NCBI GenBank assembly: GCA_035714085.1
Contig: DASTMP010000206.1
Coordinates: forward strand, 1 to 64,000
DNA length: 64,000 bases
DNA from: JAJVID01 sp035714085
Lineage (GTDB): Bacteria; Acidobacteriota; Blastocatellia; RBC074
Direction of reading: 5' to 3'
In this document: in pieces, positions 26,385 through 37,106 of the stretch
Numbering within the stretch: position 1 is the first letter of the stretch
Layout of the letters: every line of letters begins with the position of its first letter
Position numbers and translations under genes: made by a program
The notes under the pieces: model-generated
Told to the model about the DNA's origin: nothing
The model's input: the letters and a program-made list of their open reading frames with translations, nothing else
Database searches by the model: none

Positions 26385-29044
26385 TCGTGTCGGATCGCCA
26401 CCATAGGATCAACTTTCGTTGCGCGGCGCGCGGGCAGATAACAAGCGGCCAGCGCCACGCCTGTCAAAATTATCGGAACGGCGACGAAGGCGGCCGGGTC
26501 CGTCGGGCTGACTCCGTACAACATCTCCGCCAGCAAGCGGGTCAGCGCAAAGGCGGCCACCAGACCAAGCGCGACGCCGCCGAGCGCCAGATTCATGCCC
26601 CGACCGATGACCAGCTTCAACACGTCTCCCGTCCTGGCGCCGAGCGCCAGGCGAACCCCAATTTCGCGCGTCCGCTGTGAGACCGCATAAGAAATCACGC
26701 CGTAAATTCCGATTACCGCCAGCGTCAGGGCGATGACGGCGAAAAGGACTAACAGGAACATTAGTAAGCGGCGTTGGGAGATCGTTCCCGCAATGATCTG
26801 GTCCATCGTCATGGCGTTATCGACCAATTGCTCACGATCCATCTCGAAGACCTGTGCGCGGATGGCGGCGATCAGGTTGGCCGGATCGTGCTCGGCGCGC
26901 ACAATCAAATTCAAATTACGCATGAGTTGAGGGACATATTGATCGGGAAATTGCGCGAGGCTGGTGTAGAACTGATATCTCACCTTCGATTGTTCCTCCG
27001 CATCATAGCTCTGGTGGCGGATGTGATTGACGACGCCGACGATCTGCACGCGAATTTTGCCTTCGTCCAGGAACATCGCTTGTCCCAGCGGGTCTTTGCC
27101 AGGAAACAGATCGCGCGACATATTTTCGTCAATGACCGCGACAATGCCGCCGGAGTTTGTCGTATCCCGCGCGGTGAGTAAGCGTCCCTTGAGCAATGTG
27201 ACGCCCAGCGTGCGGAAGTAGTCCGGGCTGACGATGGAATTGACTGAGAGATATCCTCCGCTGTCGCCATTGTACGACTGGCCTTCGAGTACGACGGTCG
27301 TGACGTTGAAGCCTTGCAGGGGGACGCGGTTCGAAAACGCCACGGCTTGCACGCCGGGCAGAGGCTGGATGCGTCGTTGCAGTTCATCGTAAAACCAGCG
27401 CACTTTCGCGGCGGCGTCATACCGCGTGGGCGAAAGCATGGTGGTCATCGTCAGCAGGTTCTGAGGCTTAAAACCTGTGTCAATGCGGTTGAGCAAAGCA
27501 AAGCTCCTGAGCATTAGCCCTGCGCCCATCAGCAATAACAAGGCCAGCGCGACTTCCGCCACGACCAGGCCGCCGCGCATCGGCTGGCGCGCGCCGCCCG
27601 CGCCACGGGCGCCCTCATTGAGAGCTTCGGTCAGTTTCATCCGCGCTGAGCGCAGCGCCGGAAAGAGTCCGAAGACGAGGCCCGTGAGTAATGAAGTGGC
27701 GGCCGCGAAAAGTAACACCGCGCCGTCGATGGGAAGCTCCTTGATCCAGGGCAGGTTGTTGGCAATCTGCGCAACGAGCAAGCCCTTTCCCCAGGCGGCC
27801 AGCAGCAGGCCCAGCGCGCCGCCGGAGGCCGCCAGCAACAGGCTTTCTGTGAGCAATTGGCGCAGCACGCGCGCGCGAGAAGCGCCCAGCGCGGCGCGAA
27901 TGGCGATCTCTTTTCGTCGCGCCGCGGCGCGCGCGAGCAGCAGATTGGCGACGTTGGCGCAGGCGATCAAGAGCACGAAAGCGACGGCGCCAAACAGTAA
28001 CAGCAAGGATGATTTCAAGCTCCCGACCTGGTCTTCACGGATCGAACGCAGGAAGACGCGGTTCGTCGTGTTGGTCTTCGGGTATTGCCGTTCGAGATTG
28101 ACGGCGATGTTCTCCATCTCAGCGGAGGCTTGCTCTCGCGTTACTCCCGGCTTCAAGCGCGCAACGGCGGTGATGCCGCCGTGTTCTGCGCGCTCTTGTT
28201 TCAACCGTTCGGGTATCGTCATGTTGATGGACACAAAGACATCGGTCGGGAAGTAGAATTGGAAATCAGGCGGAAGCACGCCGATGACTGTGAACTGCCG
28301 GTTGCTCAGAGTCAGCGTCTTGCCGATGATTTCCGCATCCGCTCCGAAGCGTCTTTGCCATAAGCTGTGACTGATGATGACAACGGGGTTGGCTCCCGCT
28401 CGATCCTCTTCAGCTGTGAAGGCTCTGCCGAGTCGCGGCTGCGCGCCGAGGGTCGAGAAAAAGTTGGCTGAGACTTGCCGGCAGATGAGCCGTTCGGGTT
28501 CGCCCGCGCCTACGAGGGTTACACTGTCGAACCGCGCCATCGCCATCTGCTCAAAACTCCGATTCTGCGACTGCCAGTCGAGGAAGTTTGGATAGGAAGG
28601 CGACTCCTGCCCTACGTCGCGTTGCCGCTCCCACAAAACGACCAGCCGCTCTGGGTCCGCATATGGAAGTTGGCGCAGCAAAACCGCATTCACTACACTG
28701 AAGATCACCGTATTCGCGCCGATGCCCAGCGCCAGCGTGATTACTGCGATCAAAGTGAAGCCGGGATTTTTCAACAGCATTCGCACGCCGAAGCGCAGGT
28801 CTTGAATCATTTCGTCCTCCCATCGTTGACGCTGTAGCCACAGCGCGTCCCAAAACGCGCCCAGACTTCGCCACAGCAGTTCGAGTTTGTTGCGCCAATC
28901 GAGTCTGTCCCACCGGGCCAACATCTCTTCGCGATATTCCAACTCCGCTTCCCATTCCTGTCGAAAGCGGGCGCGGAATCGGCGCGGCACGATCACGCCG
29001 ATGAAGCGGATCAGTCGGAGATGCGGTTTAAGAAAATCTTTCAT
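26381..29044 (-). CDS. ADOP orphan ABC permease B8
   Basis: 887 residues from ATG 29044 (MKDFLKPHLRLIRFIGVIV). The first residues differ from the TRFRFW-type start of its neighbours. Met79 (ATG 28810) follows GGAGG. LPY subtype (VVNAVLLRQLPYADPERLVV). Central FtsX near 348 (LIACANVANLLLARAAARRK), TM5 near 495 (VALALLLLMGAGLMLRSFAL), final FtsX from 758. The second periplasmic domain motif is atypical, IDENMSRDLFPGKDPLGQAM, lacking the usual ARR. The gap after B7 is seven bases and its stop overlaps the B9 start. It splits the close paralogues B7 and B9. Confidence 0.95.
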   Translation of the reverse strand: MKDFLKPHLRLIRFIGVIVPRRFRARFRQEWEAELEYREEMLARWDRLDWRNKLELLWRSLGAFWDALWLQRQRWEDEMIQDLRFGVRMLLKNPGFTLIAVITLALGIGANTVIFSVVNAVLLRQLPYADPERLVVLWERQRDVGQESPSYPNFLDWQSQNRSFEQMAMARFDSVTLVGAGEPERLICRQVSANFFSTLGAQPRLGRAFTAEEDRAGANPVVIISHSLWQRRFGADAEIIGKTLTLSNRQFTVIGVLPPDFQFYFPTDVFVSINMTIPERLKQERAEHGGITAVARLKPGVTREQASAEMENIAVNLERQYPKTNTTNRVFLRSIREDQVGSLKSSLLLLFGAVAFVLLIACANVANLLLARAAARRKEIAIRAALGASRARVLRQLLTESLLLAASGGALGLLLAAWGKGLLVAQIANNLPWIKELPIDGAVLLFAAATSLLTGLVFGLFPALRSARMKLTEALNEGARGAGGARQPMRGGLVVAEVALALLLLMGAGLMLRSFALLNRIDTGFKPQNLLTMTTMLSPTRYDAAAKVRWFYDELQRRIQPLPGVQAVAFSNRVPLQGFNVTTVVLEGQSYNGDSGGYLSVNSIVSPDYFRTLGVTLLKGRLLTARDTTNSGGIVAVIDENMSRDLFPGKDPLGQAMFLDEGKIRVQIVGVVNHIRHQSYDAEEQSKVRYQFYTSLAQFPDQYVPQLMRNLNLIVRAEHDPANLIAAIRAQVFEMDREQLVDNAMTMDQIIAGTISQRRLLMFLLVLFAVIALTLAVIGIYGVISYAVSQRTREIGVRLALGARTGDVLKLVIGRGMNLALGGVALGLVAAFALTRLLAEMLYGVSPTDPAAFVAVPIILTGVALAACYLPARRATKVDPMVAIRHE

Positions 29045-29051
29045 GCGCGGG

Positions 29052-31724
29052 TCACTCGTGTCGCAATGACGTCAGCGGATCAACCTTTGTCGCGCGTCGC
29101 GCGGGCAGGTAGCAGGCCAGCAGCGCCACGGCGGCCAGGAACAATGAGACTCCGACAAATGCCGGCGCATCCGTCGGACTCACGCCAAACAGCAGGCTGG
29201 AGACGACTCGCGAGACCGCAGCCGCGCCCGCCAACCCCAGGACGACGCCGACCGCCACCAGGCGCATTCCTTGCCGGATCACCAGGCGAAGGACGTCGCC
29301 CGAGCGGGCGCCTAGCGCCATACGAACTCCGATCTCATGCGTCCGCTGGTTCACGGCGTAAGACATCACGCCATACAGTCCGACCGATGCCAGCAATAAG
29401 GCCAACAGACCCACCGTCCCGGCGAACAGAGCGCCCGCGCGCGGCGCCGCGATTTGGGCCTCCAAAAATTCCGCCAGCGTCGTTGTGGAAACCAGGACGC
29501 GCGGCTCGATCTCCCGCACAGCTTCTTGCAGCGGCCCCGCGAGCGCGCGAGGATCGCCTTCGGCGCGCGCCAGGAGTCTCAGGTCAAGTTGGTTGTCAGG
29601 CTTGATCGGATAATAGACGCAGGGATCGTCCACGCGCGCCAGGCGGATACTGCGAACGCCTTTGACTACGCCAATGACCGAATAATAAGCGGTTCCCGCT
29701 TTGAATCGTTTCCCGATGGGTTGTTCGTCAGGCCAGCAGGCTCTCGCCAGCGCTTCGTTGACGAGGACGACAGGCGCCTGCTCTTTAACTTCCTGTTCGC
29801 TGAAAGCGCGTCCCTGCAGGAGCGGGATGCCGAGCGTCTCAAAATACCCAGGCGAAATGGTGTTGTAGTCGACCGACACTTCTTGTGAGCTTCCCTCGGG
29901 AGTGACCTGCCCGAGATTGCGCGCGTCAAATGGAGTGGTGGAAGCCAGACTCACGGATTTCACGCCCGGCATAGCTTCCATTCGCTCGATCAGCCGCTGA
30001 TAGAAGATGGCGGCCCTATGTTGATCGTAGCCTTGCTGGCGCAAGTCCAGTTTGGCCACGAGCGCCCGATCCGTTCTGAAGCCGGGATCGAGCGTCTGCG
30101 CTCGCTGCAACCCTCTGAGCAGCAATCCGGCGGTGACGAGAAGCGTCAGGCATACTGTCACTTGCGCCACGATCAACAAATCGCGCAGCCGCGCGCGCGT
30201 CGCGAGCCGCTGCCCGATGGCGACTCCTTCATCTTTGAGAGCCGAGGCAAGGTTAGGCTTTGTGGCCTGCAGCGCCGGCGCCAGTCCGAACGTAAGGCCG
30301 GTTAAGACGGAGACCAACAATGTGTAGCCGAAGACACGGATGTCGGGGCTGATGTTGAGGGTGAACAGTATTTGATTGAGCTTTGTGGCCGCGAGCAATG
30401 CGTTCACCGTCCAATAAGCCAACAGCAATCCCAGCGCGCCGCCCAGAGTGGCGATCAATACGCTTTCGGTCAGCAATTGGCGCACGAGGCGCAAGCGACT
30501 CGCTCCGAGCGCCAGGCGAACGGCGATCTCTTTTTGTCGCGTGACGGCGCGGGACAGCGACAGATTGGCGACATTCGCGCAGGCGATCAGCAGCACGAGG
30601 CCGACCGCCGCCAGCAGCAGCGCGGCGAAGCCCAGGATTATTTTGCGGTGTTCAGGATCGCTCAGGAAATTGCCGGGCGTGACAATGACCTGTGTCTTCC
30701 GACCAGGGTAAGCGAGATCGAGCTGACCAGCGAACAGCGTCAACTCCGCCTGAGCCTGGGCGGGCGAAATGCCCGGCTTCAACCGTCCCACGACCTCCAA
30801 CCAGCTCAAATTCTGCTCGGGAAGAAAGTCTCGGCCCGGCATCAACTGAGCCTGCATCGTGATCGGCGCCCATAAATCGGGAGCGAACAGTTCCGCGCCG
30901 TTGAAATGGCGAGTGGCGACGCCGATTACCGTGAAGGGCTGACGATTGAGGGTGATGGTCTTCCCGATCAGCCCTGCGTCCGCGCCGAAGCGCCGCTGCC
31001 AGAATCTGTGACTCAACACGACCACCGGCGACGCGCCCGGAGTCTGACATTCCTCCGGCAAAAAAGCGCGCCCCAAAGCCAGCTCCGCTCCTAACACCGA
31101 AAAATAGTTCTCCGCAACCAGCAGGCCCTTGATCTCTTCAGGCTCAGCGGCGCCCAGTGTCAGTGGGGCATTCTCGGCATAGGCGGTCAGACCGGAGAAA
31201 ACCTGAGTATTGTCGCGGAATCCGATGTATTCGGGATAAGAGAGCATGCTGCTAGACCCGGCCACCCCGCGCCCGGATTTACCCATCTCTTTCCTATAAA
31301 CCTTCACGATGCGATCGGGATCTTTAACCGGCAATGCCCGCACTGCGACCGCATTGAAAATGGTGAAGAGCGCCGTGTTCACGCCGATCCCCAGCGCCAG
31401 CGTCAGCGCCGCGACGACGGTGAAACCGGGATTCTTCAGCAACATTCGCAAACCGAAACGCAGGTCTTGAAACATGTCTTCCTCCAATCTTTGGGGCTGC
31501 AGCCAGAGCGCGTCCCAGAACGCGCCCAGGCTGCGCCACGACAATTCAAGTTTGGCGCCCCAGTCGAGCCTGTCCCACCGGGCCAGCAGTTCTTCGCGAT
31601 ATTCCAGCTCCGCTTCCCATTCCTGGCGAAAGCGAGCGCGGAATCGGCGCGGCACAATCACGCCGATGAAGCGGATCAGCCATCGCCAGAAACGAAAGCG
31701 TGTTGTTCGAGTCGCATTAGCCAT
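29052..31724 (-). CDS. ADOP orphan ABC permease B7
   Basis: 890 residues from ATG 31724 (MANATRTTRFRFWRW); a GTG at 31733 overlaps the B6 stop. In the prefix DWGAKLELSWRSLG replaces the common DWRNKLELLWRSLG. Met84 (ATG 31475) follows GGAGG, and the junction reads RLEEDMFQDL. LPV subtype; TM1 LALGIGVNTALFTIFNAVAV. Central FtsX near 365 (LIACANVANLSLSRAVTRQK), TM5 near 518, final FtsX from 765. The second domain reads VNEALARACWPDEQPIGKRF. The sequence is alignable with B9 almost without gaps. Confidence 0.95.
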   Translation of the reverse strand: MANATRTTRFRFWRWLIRFIGVIVPRRFRARFRQEWEAELEYREELLARWDRLDWGAKLELSWRSLGAFWDALWLQPQRLEEDMFQDLRFGLRMLLKNPGFTVVAALTLALGIGVNTALFTIFNAVAVRALPVKDPDRIVKVYRKEMGKSGRGVAGSSSMLSYPEYIGFRDNTQVFSGLTAYAENAPLTLGAAEPEEIKGLLVAENYFSVLGAELALGRAFLPEECQTPGASPVVVLSHRFWQRRFGADAGLIGKTITLNRQPFTVIGVATRHFNGAELFAPDLWAPITMQAQLMPGRDFLPEQNLSWLEVVGRLKPGISPAQAQAELTLFAGQLDLAYPGRKTQVIVTPGNFLSDPEHRKIILGFAALLLAAVGLVLLIACANVANLSLSRAVTRQKEIAVRLALGASRLRLVRQLLTESVLIATLGGALGLLLAYWTVNALLAATKLNQILFTLNISPDIRVFGYTLLVSVLTGLTFGLAPALQATKPNLASALKDEGVAIGQRLATRARLRDLLIVAQVTVCLTLLVTAGLLLRGLQRAQTLDPGFRTDRALVAKLDLRQQGYDQHRAAIFYQRLIERMEAMPGVKSVSLASTTPFDARNLGQVTPEGSSQEVSVDYNTISPGYFETLGIPLLQGRAFSEQEVKEQAPVVLVNEALARACWPDEQPIGKRFKAGTAYYSVIGVVKGVRSIRLARVDDPCVYYPIKPDNQLDLRLLARAEGDPRALAGPLQEAVREIEPRVLVSTTTLAEFLEAQIAAPRAGALFAGTVGLLALLLASVGLYGVMSYAVNQRTHEIGVRMALGARSGDVLRLVIRQGMRLVAVGVVLGLAGAAAVSRVVSSLLFGVSPTDAPAFVGVSLFLAAVALLACYLPARRATKVDPLTSLRHE

Positions 31725-31729
31725 CCGCC

Positions 31730-34393
<2,664 letters not shown>

Positions 34394-34407
34394 CAACAAA
34401 CCTCGAT

Positions 34408-37101
34408 CTATTCGTAACGGATCGCCGCCAGCGGGTCGGTCTGCGCGGCGCGTCGGGCAGGGACATAGCAGGCCAGCAGCGCAACGCTGACCAGCAGCAG
34501 AGGCGCCACCACGAACGTCAGTGGATCGAGCGCGCTCACACCGAACAACAAACCTTTCAGTAATCGAGTAAAACCGAATGCCGCTACCAGACCAAAGCCA
34601 ACGCCCAACAGCGCCAGCTTCATCCCCTGCGCCACAACCAGCCGCAACACAGCGCCCTTCTGAGCGCCGAGCGCCATCCGAATGCCGATCTCCGGGATAC
34701 GCTGCGCAACCGTGTAAGCCAGAAGGCCGTATAAGCCGATGCCTGCCAACAGCAGCGCCAACAGGCCAAATCCGGCGCCAAGGCTCGCCAGTAACCGCTG
34801 CGGCGTCAGTGTCGCGCTCAGATGCTCGTCGAGCGGCTGGATGCTGTGTACGGGCAAATTCCAGTCGAGTTCGCTGACAACGCGGCGCAAGGCGCCTGTC
34901 AACTGCTCCGGCTCGACGCTCGTGCGCAGGTGTAAGACCATGCTCGGCTGGTAATTTTGAAGCAGCGGCAGGTAGAGCATCGGCGGCCCCGCCGCTTCAA
35001 ACAGATCGCGGCCTTTGATGTCGCGCGCCACGCCGATGACTTCGACTGTATGTTTGGCGTCAGGGCCTAACATCCAAGTCAAACGCTTGCCCAACGGGTT
35101 TTCGTCTGGCCAGGCGCGGCGCGCCAGCGTTTGATTGATGATGGCCACCTGCGGCGCTAACGCGTCATCGCGTTCGGAAAATTGGCGGCCCAGCAGTAGC
35201 GGGATATTCATCGTCTCCAGGTAACGCGGCGAGACGAAATTTTGGAAGGTCTGGACTCGCCTGCTGTCTTCCCCATCAGGAAAAATTCCGGTTTCCCAGC
35301 GGCCATCGTTCAGCGGCAAAGTGACCGCCAAGCCCGCCGCTTGCGCGCCGGGTAGAGCATGCAAGCGTTCAAGGAGCTGTCGCTGGAAAATTTGGCCCCG
35401 GGCTTCGTTGTAATTCTGTTTGTCGAGGTCAATCCGCGCCGTCAATACATTCTTGATTTCGTAGCCGGCGTCAATCGCACGGGCGTTCCGCAGCGTCCTG
35501 ACGCACAACCCGGCGGCGACGATCAACACGAGTGAGAGCGCGATCTGTAGCGCCACCAACGCGCCGCGCAACCCGGCTTTGCCTCCACACTGCCCGGCCA
35601 GTCGCGCATCTTTCAAGGTCGGAACCAGGTCGGGCTTAGACGCCTGCAGCGCCGGGACAAGGCCGAACAGCGCGCCCGTCAAAACAGCAACAGCCAGCGT
35701 AAAGCTGAAGACGCGCCAATCTACGCCGAAGTCGAGTTTGAACGACAGCCATAGATAGTGGTCCGGCAGCAATCGGCGCAGCCCTTCGGTCAGCCATCCG
35801 CCGACGAACATGCCCGCCGCGCCGCCTAGGAGCGCAAGCGTCAGGCTTTCGGTCAACAGTTGTCTGACGATGCGCGCGCGCCCGGCCCCCAGGCTGAGTC
35901 GGATGCCGATTTCTTTTTGCCGTGCGGCGGCGCGCGCCAGCGACAGCCCGGCCACATTGGCGCAGGCGATCAACAACACGATCCCGACCGCCACGAACGG
36001 CGCATAAGCGAAGCGCCGCACAGCGTTGCGCACTTCGGTATCCCGGCCCAAATCCGGTTCCACTCTGGCGCCGGCGTATGTATTGGTCTGCGGATAGGTT
36101 CGCTTTAGTCGCTCGGCGATGATTGAAAACTCCGCGCGCGCTTGTTCGATAGTCACGCCGGGCTTGAGCCGCCCGAACATTTCCAGCCACGATGGGCCAC
36201 GCTGGTCAAAGAGGCGCGCCCGTTCCGGATCGATTTGCCGCAGCGTCAGGAGCGGCGCCCAGACGTCACATTGCGCCCCGACCTTAGTCCCGTCGAACCC
36301 TTTGCCCGCTACGCCGACCACGGTGAAGTCGCGCCCATCCAGTTTGATCGTCTTGCCGATGACGCCTGCCTCTCCGCCGAAGCGCCGTTGCCACAAACGA
36401 TAGCTGAGCGCTGCGACCCGACTAGAGTCGCCTCCTTGCTCGTCGGCAGGCGTAATCAAGCGCCCTTGCGCCGGCTTCACGCCCAGCACGTCGAAGAAAT
36501 TGCCGGAGACCAACTCCCCCTCCACCTGTTCGGCTTCCTGCCCCGCGCTTAAATGAAAAGCGGTGGGAGCCAGCAACGCCAGGCCACTCATCGCCGTGTT
36601 CTGCTCGCGGTAATCCAGATAGTCGGGATACGAGGAATCGCTGAGGTAACTTTTGCCCTCGTATTGCCGCCCCACTTGGACCAACCGTTCCGGCTCCGCC
36701 ACGCCGCCGAGTGGTCGCAGCAAAAGCGCGTTGACAAAGCTGAAAATCGCCGTGTTCGCCCCGATCCCGAGCGCCAGCGTGAGCGCGGCAATCAAGGTGA
36801 AGCCGGGATTTTTCAACAGCATTCGGAAACCGAAACGCAGGTCTTGAATCATGTCTTCCTCCAATCGTTGACGCTGCAGCCAGAGCGCGTCCCAGAACGC
36901 GCCGAGACTCCGCCACAGCAATTCGAGTTTGTTACGCCAATCGAGCCTGTCCCACCGTGCCAGCAGATCTTCGCGGTATTCCAATTCAGCTTCCCACTCC
37001 TGGCGAAAGCGGTCGCGGAAGCGGCGCGGCACGATCACGCCGATGAAGCGGATCAGCCATCGCCAGAAGCGGAAGCGTCTTGTTCGAGTCGCATCATCCA
37101 T
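34408..37101 (-). CDS. ADOP orphan ABC permease B5
   Basis: 897 residues from ATG 37101 (MDDATRTRRFRFWRW). Prefix RFRDRFRQEWEAELEYRE; Met84 (ATG 36852) follows GGAGG. After TM1 (LALGIGANTAIFSFVNALLL) it has the unusual RPLGGVAEPERLVQVGRQYE, neither LPV nor LPY. Central FtsX near 365 (LIACANVAGLSLARAAARQK), TM5 near 514 (IALSLVLIVAAGLCVRTLRN), final FtsX from 769 (GLYGLLAYTVAQRIPEIGIR). The second domain motif is INQTLARRAWPDENPLGKRL. The linker before TM5 contains CGGK. The gap to B4 is five bases. Confidence 0.95.
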   Translation of the reverse strand: MDDATRTRRFRFWRWLIRFIGVIVPRRFRDRFRQEWEAELEYREDLLARWDRLDWRNKLELLWRSLGAFWDALWLQRQRLEEDMIQDLRFGFRMLLKNPGFTLIAALTLALGIGANTAIFSFVNALLLRPLGGVAEPERLVQVGRQYEGKSYLSDSSYPDYLDYREQNTAMSGLALLAPTAFHLSAGQEAEQVEGELVSGNFFDVLGVKPAQGRLITPADEQGGDSSRVAALSYRLWQRRFGGEAGVIGKTIKLDGRDFTVVGVAGKGFDGTKVGAQCDVWAPLLTLRQIDPERARLFDQRGPSWLEMFGRLKPGVTIEQARAEFSIIAERLKRTYPQTNTYAGARVEPDLGRDTEVRNAVRRFAYAPFVAVGIVLLIACANVAGLSLARAAARQKEIGIRLSLGAGRARIVRQLLTESLTLALLGGAAGMFVGGWLTEGLRRLLPDHYLWLSFKLDFGVDWRVFSFTLAVAVLTGALFGLVPALQASKPDLVPTLKDARLAGQCGGKAGLRGALVALQIALSLVLIVAAGLCVRTLRNARAIDAGYEIKNVLTARIDLDKQNYNEARGQIFQRQLLERLHALPGAQAAGLAVTLPLNDGRWETGIFPDGEDSRRVQTFQNFVSPRYLETMNIPLLLGRQFSERDDALAPQVAIINQTLARRAWPDENPLGKRLTWMLGPDAKHTVEVIGVARDIKGRDLFEAAGPPMLYLPLLQNYQPSMVLHLRTSVEPEQLTGALRRVVSELDWNLPVHSIQPLDEHLSATLTPQRLLASLGAGFGLLALLLAGIGLYGLLAYTVAQRIPEIGIRMALGAQKGAVLRLVVAQGMKLALLGVGFGLVAAFGFTRLLKGLLFGVSALDPLTFVVAPLLLVSVALLACYVPARRAAQTDPLAAIRYE

Positions 37102-37106
37102 CGCAT

